From Favolaschia claudopus (lineage: Eukaryota > Basidiomycota > Agaricomycetes > Agaricales > Mycenaceae), in NCBI GenBank assembly GCA_037176885.1, contig JAWWNJ010000011.1:2852001-2916000 (forward strand): DNA of 64,000 nt, read 5' to 3'. The notes beneath the pieces are model-generated. The model was given only the letters and a program-made list of their open reading frames with translations, did no database searches and was not told the DNA's origin. Positions 22,698 through 34,595 of this stretch are shown piece by piece. Both the position numbers and the translations under genes were made by a program. Within the stretch, counting starts at the first letter, position 1. Every line of letters begins with the position of its first letter.

Positions 22698-24917
22698 ATG
22701 CCCCCAAAGAATCGACGCAAAAAAGCCACGCAGCAATGCTCCACACTCCTGGAAGACGAGATGACCCGCTGCCCGCATCCCCCAACCGACGGCAGCCCTC
22801 CGGAGCGCTGTCGCGTTCATCACAAGCAGTATCGCACTCTCACGCAAAAGTACAAAGCTGCACAGCAGTTTATCGACGAAACCTTCGACAAGTCGATGAT
22901 ACCCACCAAGTCGGACATCGACAGTTGCGAAGATACTACTATTATCTTGAAAAAAGCGCTCCTCATGAAGAAGTACGTGAACGCCATTCGAGACGAAAGG
23001 ACGGGAAGAGAGATCCACCACAATCGTTTCTTTCTCAAGGGTGGGTCATCTGATCGTTTGAATCGAAAATAAATGCTCAAATTCGTTGGGGGCCAAGTGG
23101 ACGACGGGCATAAATTTCGGCTCAAATTGCTCGGAGAGCGTATGGCACAAGGAGTCGAAATCCGAGACGCGTTAGAGGCGAAAGCTATGGCAATTTACCT
23201 GGAAGATCATCCGGCGAAGGAATGGGTATCCTCGTTCCAAGAAACACACTTCAATCCGGAAAATGGGGACTTGTCAGACCACTTCCGTTCCAGGCAAGAC
23301 AGATTGGCGCAATGGGCGGCTTCGAACGAAGATGATGACTTGATTTCTCTTTACGTTCGACAGTGCGTGGGCTATGTCGATCGCTTCTCCACGACGATAC
23401 TGATCATTGCTCAGCGAGCGAGAAAAACTCATGAAAATCTTCGAACAATTTTTCGACCCCGAGGCGTTTTGGAAGAACTACTGTCGCGAGATGAAAATCC
23501 CACTTTCCAGGGCTCGAACTGCGGAAGAACGGGGCATCGAAGAGAAAAGCAAAGTCACGATGCACAACGTCTGGTTACAATACACCCGACGAGTTATCTT
23601 CCACGATCCTCGCCTGTTTGCCAAGTCCTTCGGCAAAGTTTCTCTCAAAGACTTCATCATGGACGAACATTTCGGCTGGGTCGACGCCTTGGAAATTGTG
23701 ATGCTGTATAGCCAGAATTTGGCTGTCGGTTTGAGATGGTGGAAGGATTCATGGGCGGAAGCAATTGCGATGAAAGGGGACTCTGGAGCAAGTGCACGGA
23801 TGGGCAATATCGGTCAGGAAATAAACAACTCGGAAGAAGGACAATCGTGGCTGATTCGAGGGCTGCAGAGAACCGCATCAAAATCCTAGGTGGCTGGATT
23901 TACAATGCTTCACATCAGGTTCCCGCTTCGAATCGGGTGTGGCATGTAAGCGCATGAAACTCCGGTCTGTACGCTGAAAATAACTCTATGCAGGATATGC
24001 TGGCGACCAACCCTATGCAAAACGATACTGAAAATCGCTATGTTCGCCTATGCTGCAACTTCGATGAACTACATACCTTCCTTTCCATCAACGCGTTGAT
24101 ATCCCGCTGCACACCCTCCTTCACAGTGGACGATACTCGTCTAAATACAGAGCCATATGACTCGCGCGCGTCTCGGAAACATCTGAGCCTGTGTGGTGTT
24201 ATTGTGACTGACGCGGTTAACAATCGATTCCCTGGAGTTCAGTTTCCTTCCCAAACTCCAGCAAAGAAAGCAAGGCATCTGACTTGGGTGCAAATGGAGG
24301 GCCGATCATACATGTTTGGGGCGCTTCGCAATGAGCAGGACGACTTCTCAACTGCATTTCTTCACGAGCTGAAGGCTCGGCCGGACCTCTTTTCGGTCCT
24401 CACTCGCTCGGACACAGATCCCCCGCGCAAGGTGGAAATGTTCGGCGACCCCTCTTACCAAATGCGCATGCGACAGTTCGAGGCCCCCTTGAACCGCCAG
24501 AACATTCCTCCTTCCGATGCAGCTTGGTCTGTCCTCCGCTCCGGGATGAATGTTTTATATGGTGGGGACGGAACTCCGGCAGGAAACACAATCCCGGGCT
24601 ACTTGTCCGAAATGTTCAGCAACCAGACCGACTCTCAAGGACGCAAAACCAAATCATTCTTCTACTTCAAGACGTTCCCCATCAAATATTTCCTGATTCT
24701 TAGCAGTTCACCCTATGTTCATGTCCATGATCTGGTTAGACAAGTTGCATGGGCAGCGTTTAAAGCGCAGGGACTCGTCAGAGGCGAATACGACGATGCG
24801 AGGTACGACAAGGCGTCGGATGTATTGTTTCTCAAACATGCTCGGGAGCGTCTGTCCTTCATGCCAGAAGGAAGCTACTCTGCTGTGAACCTTGCGTCGT
24901 CCCAGATTCGAAAGTAA
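22698..24917 (+). CDS. Unknown protein with an N-terminal Cys/His cluster
   Basis: I do not recognise the family. The ATG at 22698 opens MPPKNRRKKATQQ, and six exons join cleanly: FFLK to VDDGHKF near 23040/23098, LYVR to HEREKL near 23362, MGNI to ENRIKILGG (56-bp intron near 23820), and SNRVWH to DMLATNP near 23946. The predicted length is about 690 residues. The N-terminus has a cluster resembling a zinc knuckle (CSTL, MTRCPH, ERCRVHH) followed by charged helical sequence. The remainder is mixed, with YHG-poor, Trp- and Phe-rich stretches and no signal peptide. It ends NLASSQIRK. Similar lineage-specific proteins are common in mushroom genomes. No enzymatic motif is seen. Confidence 0.75.
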
Positions 24918-25036
24918 ATAGTTCCACCGCTGTATTGTATTCCAAAGTTTCGACGATGCACTTATACTTGGCGATTACTTGTTCGCAGACTCATAGTAGA
25001 CTGTAGTTCAAATTTCCTGAATCCACACAATTACCA

Positions 25037-25920
25037 TCAACCTATATACGATACGGAACCGAGCAAACCCAGCATCAGGACGCAACTCCAGCTTGTCATC
25101 AACCCCACTCCAGATGCGAGAAACTCTGCAGCATTTGTCGGACTAGCTCCAGGCGTACTCGAAGCCGTAACACAGTTCCCATTCTGGCACTTATCTCCTT
25201 TGGAACAACATAACTTGTCTCCGCAACACGTCGTCCCAAAAGAACAAACGTTCTTGTTGCTGTCACAGCAGAAATCGGTCGTACTGTTATAACACAGCCC
25301 GGCGCTTGGACCGGAAGCGCAGCAATTTCCTACGGGTTTCGGGCAGCTTCCAGTTGAGACGGTGAGATTGTTCGTGATTGTGAGGCAGCAGCCTTCGGTT
25401 TCGGGGATGCAGCTGTCTCCGCAACAGGTTGTACCGGGTTGACAACACGCTCCGGTAGGGCAATTGGTGTAGTTGTTTGGGCAGCATTTTGATGACTGCC
25501 CCGACGGCGGAGTCGTGCAGACGCTACCTGTGCAGCAGGCGCCTCCACCGGTCTTACACTGATCGGGTTGGTTCGTTGATCAGTGGAAGAATGATAAAAA
25601 ACGAGACGCACACAAGTAACGAGTCCTCCTCCCGTACATTTATGGCACGTATCGTCCGGGCAAAGAACTCGAAAACATTCAAGTCAACTCTTTCGCCACG
25701 AAAGGTAGACGTACTCACTAAAATCGCTTGCACAGCTCGCTGCTCTTGAGCTGACATTTTGCAAGCCAGCCGTGTTAATCGATAGAGGGAATCGAAACGA
25801 GTCTGGCCCAGAGATGAAGGAAGAGGAGACAGGAGGGTTTTGATACGTCAACTCGCGACCTTGAACGCCAGAAGACAGCCCCCGCAAGAAAACGAGCGTC
25901 GAGAGGGCGGGGACGAGCAT
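25037..25920 (-). CDS. Secreted cysteine-rich protein with GPI-type C-terminus
   Basis: The N-terminus MLVPALSTLVFLRGLSSGVQG is a signal peptide. Exon 1 continues to ASCASDFS; exon 2 encodes ECFRVLCPDDTC and CHKCTGGG; exon 3 is one long Cys-rich block with repeated CC pairs (GGACCTGS, SKCCPNN, GACCQPG, TTCCGDSC, EGCCLT, DFCCDS, KLCCSKGDKCQNG). A Ser/Thr-rich linker leads to a hydrophobic tail (SWSCVLMLGLLGSV) ending a few residues later, as in GPI-anchored fungal wall proteins. The spacing of Cys pairs recalls granulin-like or related disulfide-stapled repeats, but no named domain is certain. It is probably a cell-surface protein. Exon joins near 25685 and 25560 are inferred. Confidence 0.7.
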
Positions 25921-26145
25921 TGCGGACGGGAAAGACGGCGACAACGAGCTCAATAAGTCCTAAGTACTTTGACAAAAATCTCTGCGTTCGGGGTTGACAG
26001 CACAATCAAGCCCCTGTGCGGATGCAAACTCGAAGATGAATATGAGATTGAGGGTAAAAATAGACTGAACATGGAAAAAGAATCGAAAGTCAGTAAGAAA
26101 GTCAAGATGAACAAATACCAACGCACTTAGAGTGACCGTGTGGGC
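25921..26145. other. Upstream region of the Cys-rich gene
   Basis: Promoter-side sequence without a supported gene. It leads directly into a candidate transposable element at 26146. Confidence 0.4.
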
Positions 26146-26977
26146 CATATAGTGTCTAATAATTCGCTTAACACAGAAAAAAGTTGAAATGACATTCTTT
26201 CGAAAAAAAAAAGTTGAAACGACACAAGATGTGAGCCGGGGCCTGTGCTTAGGCGTTAAAGCCTAACTCAAGTTAAAGTGTAGCGAGTTCTCTGTGTGGA
26301 AGATAATCAAGCTTTCAAGACAGCCGTCTGATCACGGATCAGGATACTGTTGATCAAGATTCAAATGATTCCTCACATTGTCCTGGACAAATTGGATTCA
26401 AGCAAGTGTGCAGTACTGCGCTAAATAGCTTAAAACTCCCACTACTTACCTGCCTTCGGAACTTACAGTATCACTTGAGGCCTGGGGAATTGATTCCAGT
26501 CGGGTCATGATCAGCAGTAGTTCAATTGCTTCAGATCTCAATTAAGAAAAGATCGCAGTCTGGTAGAGGCTTGAACTAGTACCAGTAAGTGCAGCCACTG
26601 TATATCACAGACAGAAAGCCCTCCAACCCTGCATCTGTTGCATTCTATATACAATTTACATCAAACCAACTATCCGGATCATTGATATCATCACGAGATG
26701 CGAATGCCGGTATTTCGGCTGAAAATGAACAAACCTCACTCACCTTTCTGTGAGCGCAAAGTTTGGCACGCTTACCCTCGCTAGGCCGAGAGTGGATGTC
26801 GTTTCGACTACCTTCATATCCAATGTCGTTTCAAAAATTCGAGGTCTGTCATTTCGATATTCTTTCATCCAAACTGTGTCGTTTCAACTATCTTTGACAC
26901 AAGTCATGGTCATTTCAAGTAATTTTCAGGCTGGTCATGTCATCTCAGGTATATTGGTATTTATTAGACACTATATG
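26146..26977. mobile_element. Candidate non-autonomous element with short inverted ends
   Basis: CATATAGTGTCTAATAA at 26146-26162 recurs inverted at 26961-26977. Sub-terminal motifs of the type GTTGAAATGAC and GTTGAAACGACAC at the left recur inverted near the right end (GTCGTTTCAACT, GTCATTTCAAG). The sequence GCCATAT flanks both outer edges and may be a target duplication, although the exact limits are unclear. There is no coding capacity. The interior is AT-rich and otherwise featureless. Confidence 0.5.
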
Positions 26978-27320
26978 TGCCATATGACCGAGCTAAGCAA
27001 TGTATAAGTTATTCTCAATAATCGACGACGACAGCAATTCAAAAACGACACAAACGTATGCGATGAGCAAGACAGAACCTATAGAGAGAAAGAGAAATTT
27101 GCGATGGTTTGTACAGTAGATCGATATATAACAACGGCTCAAGGGTCGACCGAGAGTAAACGACAGTGGGTAAAACGAGAGGGTATGTATCAAAAAGAAT
27201 GGCTACGCAGACCAAATGTTCGGTCAACGAAATAGGAAATGGTCGAGGACAAAGAGCAGACGTCGAGGAGAATAGCTCGCGTCACGAGAGGTCAAGAAGA
27301 TAGGATGCACGGAGCGTTGC
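26978..27320. other. 3' flank of the GH5 gene
   Basis: Short stretch between the candidate element and the stop codon of the exo-glucanase. Nothing else is seen. Confidence 0.4.
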
Positions 27321-30300
27321 TCACGGCGATCCAGTACACACGGGCGGCACCGCCGAGCTCAGAGCGCTATACGCAAACGGATACCCACACCCCGCCACCG
27401 TCGTCACCATGGGCGTCTGGTCCTGCGGGTCATACCACCCATTCCCGACCTTAGCAGTAATCTCCGCCGCAGCCCCGCTCCCACTGGCGCTGGCGCTCGG
27501 TGCCGGCATAGTGAACGTCAAGCTCACGATGCTCGCAGTCGCGGTATACGTCGGCAACAGCGTCGGCGCGACCTCCACATTCGACAGCGTCGCAGGCGGC
27601 CAGGCGCCGAAGGATTGGATGGCGGTCGGCGCGATGGTGCCTGCGCCTGCGCCGCCGGTAGCCCAGGAGCTGAAGTTGCCCTGGAATGCGAACTTCGTTT
27701 CGCCGAGGGAGGCGCAGACGCCTTTTGAGTCGCGGGGGTCGGTGGGCATGAAGCCGTTTTCGAGGCCGAGTTGGTAGCTCCAAAGGGGAGAGCGGACGAC
27801 GCCGTCGATGGCGGGGCCGATCTAAGTGATGCACGTAAGGAAGTCAGTAAAAGAAGGAGAGAACAAGGAAGTAGGCAGACGCACCTTCCACGTCCAGAAG
27901 AACCAATCCTGCGTCGCATCCATCGAAGCCAGCGCAAACTGCTTCACCCCCGCCTTGGTGGTATCATTCCACGTCGTCGAGTCGAGCCACAAATTACAGT
28001 CGCCGCCTTCACCGAGATTCCATGAGACCGCCGCGAAAGCACATAAAAGACAAAGAAACGCACCATAATGCTGAGATCCATTCACACCCGTGAGATACAG
28101 CCCACAGTCGTTGTACCCGTTACTGAACTCGCCCGCGACAGTCACACCAAAGTCAACGCGACTACAAAACGAAAAGATTTTAGCATGCATCCCAAAAAGG
28201 AAAGATCCGCGTCCCAAAAAAGGCATACAGGCGATTATTCCGGCCAATCCTGAAGAGACAAACGCACGCACCTATGATTCAACGACGCCCCCCAAGCACT
28301 ACACGCCGTCTTCGGCCACGTCCCCCCCGCCAACGCCGGATCCGTGCTCGTCGCAATAGGCGCATCGTTCGGCTGCTGGTCAAACGCGAAATACGGGTGC
28401 GTGTCCATGATGATACGGTCCGAGCCGGGGAGGAAGCCTTTCCAGGACGCGACGCCCTGGAAGCCGTCGTGGATGCTGATGTACGGGCCTTTGCCTTCGC
28501 CGATGCCTGTGATGCCGCGGATCATGTCGTGGACGTGGAGGTAGCTGGTGCGGCAGGGGTTAGTGGGGAGGAGGAGACGGAAGAGGAGACGGAAGGAGAG
28601 GAGGGGAGAGACGTACAAGGTAGTGAGGACGTCACGCCCAATGTCGGGGAGGAAGGCTGTGGTGCCCCTTAAGCGTATGAATGAAGGAAGAGGATGCAAG
28701 TATACACACCCTCATTCATAATCCCAAACATCGGAATGAGCTCCTGATACTCCGGCTGCGCGATGAACTCGAGGATGACGCGGATGTAATCGAGCATGCG
28801 TTGCGCGTTGGCTAGTCCCATAGGGCCTTTGAGGAAGTTGATCTGTCCGAGCTTGCCAGAGTGATTGTAGCCTGCGCTCGACGACGTTAGCGAGGAGAAG
28901 ATGAGGCACGAAGATAGGGCGAGGACATACCGTTCTGCGACCCGGGAGCGGTATGCAGATCCAGGTTAACACGAAGGCCGTACTTGCGTGCCCAACCGAA
29001 GAGGCGGACGATGTATCTGGGGTAACGAAGGTGAGCAAATTGACAAGCGAAGGACAGGAATAGATGCAGCGGAGTTGTCTCGCCGCATACGAAGGAAGAA
29101 CGGCCTCGGTGCGGGCTCCGTTTTGAATTCTCGCACGCTCGCCTGCGGTTCCTCGCCGCATAGACATCATTTGTGTCTCTCCTCCCCTCCACACAGCACG
29201 AGAACGAGAGAGGATGGACACTCACTTCCAGCAAACGCCCTCCAGATACGGCTCCGCGATCGTAGTGCCGTTACCGTCCGTGCCGACGTTGTCCCATGTG
29301 CTGCGAAAAGAAGAATACGTTAGTATCGAGGGATGAAAAGGACAAGCAGGAGGGATAGAGGGAGAATCGAAAAGATGGCGACGAGGAGGGAGTCGAGGCT
29401 GACAAGGTGCATGGATCTGTGGTCCTCGCCGTGACGGGGCAGGGCGCTGACGCGTCCTCAGATAGACGGGACAACCCCATACGCTAGCGACGCTGATGCT
29501 CCCTCATCATGCCACGACCTCACGCAAGCACCCACCCGCGGTCCAGTCTTCCATGCACAACGAGTAGACACCGGGCGACAGCGCCGGCGCCTGGACTCGG
29601 ACCAGCAACCGCCCCCGCACCGACACCGACACAGCTCATCTCCTCGTTCTCGTCCTGGCTCCTCCCGCGTTCCCGCATACCACCAGGGCCGCCTCCCACT
29701 ATCGACGCTGGACGAGAATCCCCGTGCACAGGCGACAATGGCATTGAGGTGGAGAGGATGCCGATGAGGATGAGGACCCGTGGATGGCGCCCCGTCTCCT
29801 CTTTTCGTCCTCCTCCCCGCCTCCGTAACTAGTCCTCTCATCACCGCCATAACCGGGCGACACGCGCGTAGACCCCATCGAGCTCGCTGCAACCCCGTTC
29901 GCAACTCCTCGTTACCCTCGTCCTCGGCCTGCAGACCCCACCTTCGCTCGACGAACGTAAATCCATCAGAGATGGGATTAAGGTAGCCATGTGCTTGCGG
30001 ACGCGCACGCGCACGACGCCTCGCCTGATCCTCGTCTCCTTACTCCTTACTCCTCGTCGTTGCCGTCGCTGACGCTCCTACCCGCTCGTGGCGGGGCATG
30101 TCCACCTCCACAACACCTCCCCCAACAGCGGCACCACCACCTCAGACGGACGGAGACAGCTCCCCCCCGCTCACGTCGAGATACTCGTTGCCCGCCCGCC
30201 CCGACGAACACCATCATTGAGACCATCGTCGGCATCTCCTCTTACCACCATCCCCCACGCAGACGACGCCGCATCCCCGTAATCGACACCTCATCCCGTC

Positions 30301-32057
30301 TCATTCGCCGGCCCGTATCATCAATCTCCTCGCCTCACCTCTCGGTCGCACCCCCGCCTTCGACACGTCTCCTTCCCGCTCCTTCACGCTCGCCCCATGT
30401 ACACTCTCCCACCAATCCATCATACCCTCCTCTACCGCCCCTCCCCGTCTCCCCCGCCAGTCGCTTCGATCATCTACCCCACCCACCCAGCACTCGAATA
30501 CCATCAACGTCCCCGACGAACGCGCATCTCCTCTCCCCCAAACCTCCCCACCCCTCAAGACAACAAAAAAAACGGAAGAAAGAAAAACGACAAACGACGA
30601 CCCACCTAATCGCCCAAAACGGAATCGGCACCCTCACCCAATTAAGCCCCGCCCCCGCGATTTGCGCGATGTCTTTTTCGGTCTGCGGGAGGATTAGCGG
30701 GGATTCTCAATTCAGGGGATTGTATATAATCGTATTTTGTCATCGAAGTGAACGCCAAGGAAGGAGAGAGAAGGAGGAGCGCACTCACGATAAACGTATC
30801 ATAATGCTTCTCCATGACGCTCTGCAGGGTGCCGTCGGCGCGCATGAGCGCCGCGAGGGTCCATTCGTCGGGCGCGGAGGGGTAGGCTTGGAAGAGGGCG
30901 GGGGAGATGACTGCGGGCGAGGTTAGTAAGGGAGATAGTAGATGTAAATGAGAATCAAGTAGATGGGAAGAGGATGGAGATCGAAATGGAGGCAGTGGGC
31001 GAACGGTGGTGTATGAAGAAGACGGGGGAGGATGGGGATGAAGAAGGTGATGGTGGGGGTGAATAGAGCGGGAGGTGTGCGGATGAAGAGGAAAGGGAGG
31101 GAAGGCGAATAGAGCGGGAGGTGAGTGAGGGGGAGGGGAAGAGGAAAAAGAAAAAGAAAAGAAAGACACGGAGGGCGTGATATGAAGATGGAAAACTGAA
31201 AACTCACATGGCTCCAAAACGAACCATCCTCCAAGATTGACGCCATAGACGCGATCGACGCCCCAGGTCCAGGACTCGTTGAGGGCGGGGGTCCAGGAGT
31301 TGGGCTTTGCGCCGGTGAGGAAGGGGTTGGCGGGGTCGGCGAGCCCTGTGGTGGGGGTTAGCGTTGTTATGGACTCTTAACAAAGAAGAACAGTGGGGAA
31401 CGAGGGAACGAAGACGAGAAAACACTCACAATACCCCCCAAACTCGTTCTTATACACAAAGCTCTCCCCATTCGCCATCGTAACCGTACTCCCATCCCCA
31501 CCTCTCACAGCGCCCACAACGTTCTTCCCTCCTGCGCCTTTGCTATCTCCGTCCTTTCCACTCCCACCACTGTCCTTATCGTCGCTATTCTTCTTAATGA
31601 CAAAGAAATACAGCGGAATCACCACCGCCGCAGCGATCAGCAAGACCGCGACGAGGCCGATTATGATCATCTTGCGGCGCCGGGAGGAGGATGGGGAAGA
31701 GGGGTAGTTGGATAGATGGGCTTGTGGGGGGCCGGAGGTGGGGAGGAGCATGCCGGAGGTGTTGGGCGAGGCGGCGGGTGGGTAGGGATACCCTCCGCCT
31801 CCTCCTGATCCTCCTCCGTAGTGGGGGTCGTCGCGGTAGTGTTCCCCGCCACCGCCCAAATAGGACGCGGACGTGGCGTAGGAGTCCTGCTGGTGCATCT
31901 GAGTGTGATCGCGGTACGGCGAATTGGGATTCGGGGCGCTGCGCGGTGTGGATGCGAAGTCGCCGTAGTTGACGTCGTTGGAGGAGTGAGGGTGGTAGGA
32001 CGCAGAGGCGGAGGCGAGGAAGGGGTTGTCGTTGTCTCCGCTGCGTTCTTGCATCAT
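27321..32057 (-). CDS. GH5 exo-beta-1,3-glucanase, type II membrane protein (exgD-like)
   Basis: The gene starts MMQERSGDNDNPF at 32057 and ends PPVCTGSP at a TGA (27321-27323). A Gly/Ser/Pro-rich cytosolic tail of about 125 residues precedes one membrane helix (IIIGLVAVLLIAAAVVIPL) followed by basic and Ser-rich linker. The GH5 barrel follows: VNLGGWFVLEPF, GLNWVRVPIPFWAI, VNLDLHTAPGSQNG, the acid/base Glu in GIMNEG, DTHPYFAF, the nucleophile Glu in VAGEFSNGYNDC, and DWFFWTWK. This is the arrangement of fungal glucan 1,3-beta-glucosidase D, acting on cell-wall beta-glucan at the plasma membrane. About ten exons are joined. One intron (29299-30606) is about 1.3 kb, far longer than all the others. 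The 5' half has two decayed relatives, at 44.9-47.6 and 56.1-58.0 kb. Confidence 0.9.
29299..30606 (-). repeat. Giant 1.3-kb repeat-filled intron of the GH5 gene
   Basis: The intron lies between the exon encoding PIPFWAI and the exon encoding STWDNVGTDGNG; splice sites GTGGGT and TTTTCGCAG are present. On the plus strand it is C- and T-rich with motifs such as CAGACGACGCCGCATCCCC and CTCATCC, which recur several times in the decayed copies at 44.9-46.1 and 56.1-56.9 kb. A long plus-strand open frame across it (29991-30926) is a composition artefact. Confidence 0.75.
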
Positions 32058-34381
32058 CTTTGCTTTCCCTTAAGCTAGAGTTTGCGAGGTGCTGGTACGA
32101 CGTGGCGTGGAGCTAGAGCGGGCGGTGTGGAGTCGAGGGAGGGTACAACAGCAAAGAATGACGAGAAGAGTAGGCAGTCTGCGGTGACTGCACGATACAG
32201 ACGAGGAGAGAGAGAGGAGGAGACGAGATGAGACGAGAGAGAAGCGGGAAATGTGTTCGTGACGACGGTGATCAGACGCCGCGTGCGTGCCGAGCTCATC
32301 AGTGGCTGTGTTCGGAATCTCGTCTTTCTTGGCTCTAACTTTCATCTCGAGCTGGCCGTGCTGCCCCGCGTCTCGGTCTTGTCTGACGCGTCTGGGTCTA
32401 CGTCGCACTCGCTCGGCTGCTCCTGACCGATATTCGCTGAACGATTCCCCGTCTCTCCCCTTTGGAACCGAACCTTGGATTGTGATTCCGCAGTCGCTGA
32501 TCGAATTCTCTTGGTCCTGGTCGTAAGCTTACTATACTTGCTCGAGTCTTGGCTTCCTGCCTTTCTGTTCCTCTCCGCATCTCCACCCTGCGCGCTCATA
32601 ATGAAATCCCGCTCAAATTCTCAGTTCTCTCGGTGACCCGAACTGACGGCATAAATGTGGGAGCCTCGCTCGACCACTTTGCAATTGTCCCAGATCTACC
32701 TACGCTCTCATGCTAGGCTTGCCACCACCTCCTGCTCAAAGCCTCACGAGCGCTGTATCTCTGCCCGATTGGCACAACCAACATCTGCTCGTCATTCCTT
32801 CTCAAGTTCTCAGTTCTCCCGAAACGCTGCACGCTCTTCCAATCTCCTCCTTCTGGATTCGGATTCAATTATTCCGTCAACTTCCTCTTGTCATTGGTTC
32901 TCCTCATCAGGATATATGGATTCTGGTTCCGCAGTCGCTCATTGAACACTTCGTCGTCTATTCTCAGCTTTTCGTTCCGAAGCGGTCACATCTCGCCGGC
33001 AATATTCAGGCGAGCATCTACATCACTATATCTTTGCGAAACGCTAGCGGATCATACTGAGTAACACCTCTTCAAGTTCGGACTGACGGGCATAAATTGC
33101 AAAACCTTGACCGCTTTCGGGGCTTTTCACTCGTTTATTCATAGCTCCTCACTCTTCCGTTCTGAATCGATGTCTCTCCAACTATCAACATTCAAGTTCT
33201 CAGTTCTCTCGGAGACTCCAACGCGGCGGCAGAAATCTCAAAAGCCTCGAACGTCTCTGCCCATTTAGTTGAACGATTCTTGCTCATAATCTACCCAAAA
33301 TTCTCAGCTCTCTCGAAGACTCGAACTCGCCGCATAAAGATCAAAAACCTGGACCGCCTTGCCCTCAATCGATCCACGTACACTTTTTTTTCGAATTCCG
33401 CATCTAGATCTTGAATTCGACGCCCCTCCGTTCAATCATCATTCACATCAATACACAGTCAATTTTCTTAGTTTTCCGTTGTGCACCATCCATCGAGCCA
33501 TTTCAAACCAAGCTGAACTCACACGTCAAAGTTCAGCCCCGACCTCTGTAGTCTAACTCTGACTCCCCCCGTTCTGGAGTCTGCTCTCGTTACGTCGTCC
33601 ACTCGTGTGAGATATGCTCTTCTTGGCTCAAACTTTCATCTTCTCTGTCTCGACTCTCAAACTGCCCGTCCTGCCTCGTCTCTTATTGTCTGAGGCATTT
33701 ATATTGCTCCCTCGGCCGTTCCTGGCCGACATTCGGTATAGGTATTTCTTGATCCTCCCCGTTTGGAAGTTGGATTCCAATTCCGCAGTCGCTCATTCAA
33801 TCAATTTACTTCGTCGTCTATTCCAAGCTCTATTCTCAGCTTTTCTTTCCGCATCGGTCATATCCCGCCGGCAGCATCAACAACATCACACTCTATCTCT
33901 GCCCAATTCTCTTCAACGATTTCTGCTCCTAATTCCCCCCCCCGTCAGGCTCTACGTTCTCTCGATTCCTCAACTCGGCAGCACAACTTATGAACCCTGA
34001 CGGACCTCGCGTTGCAGTGTCCATGTACACTCGTTTCCTGACATCGTCACCGTTCGGATTCACGTCCCGCCGTTTATTTTCAATTGTGACTCGTCCACTC
34101 TTGCCCTCCCCCGATTCCGTTCTAAACCGATCTCTGTTCACTGTATCTGTGAACTCACGGGCATAAAGTGGGAAAACTCGAGCTTGAATACTGCGTCTGC
34201 ACCTCGCTCACAAGGTCGTTCATCCCCGACATTCACTGTTATCTTTGTCCTGCATTTTGAAAGTTATTCGATTCCGCAGTCCTCTTGGTTGGGCGTACTC
34301 TAGTCTTGGCTTCCGATATACCTTTCCGTTCCCCGCCGACTATCGCATAGCCGTCGTTGACAGAAAGAGATGGTCACAAAG
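32058..34381. repeat. GH5 upstream region made of degenerate repeats
   Basis: Several motif families recur through 2.3 kb. TTCCGCAGTCGCT-type units are at 32487, 32928, 33781 and 34273. TTCTCAGTTCTCTCGG-type units, followed at about 20 bp by CTGACGGCATAAA-like sequence, are near 32620, 33200 and 33300. Longer blocks also recur: 32918-33010 and 33770-33870 share TTCGTCGTCTATTC and the phrase before the CCGGCA motif. Related blocks lie upstream of the decayed GH5 copy at 47.4-47.6 kb. No gene is supported. Confidence 0.6.
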
Positions 34382-34595
34382 AGATTAAATTCAAAAACAA
34401 CACTGAGATCACCAGAAATCTAAAGCAACTATTAACATGCAATTTCTGCATTTCAGGGCTAGACATAGTCCGCTTCGACATTGTAGCTCTCTGGTATCTG
34501 ACGCGCGTAAAGATCCCGACGAATCTCCTTGCCAATCTCGGTCTTCCACCGAGGATCTTTTGGAGGTGCCAAATCCTCGAGATTCAGCAAGCCAT

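Noticed and set aside
27409..28672. Several 80-130 residue plus-strand frames
   Set aside because: They are antisense shadows of GH5 catalytic exons with high G+C and few stops.
29991..30926. 311-residue open frame on the plus strand
   Set aside because: It lies in the GH5 intron and an exon on the other strand. It has low-complexity composition and no motif.
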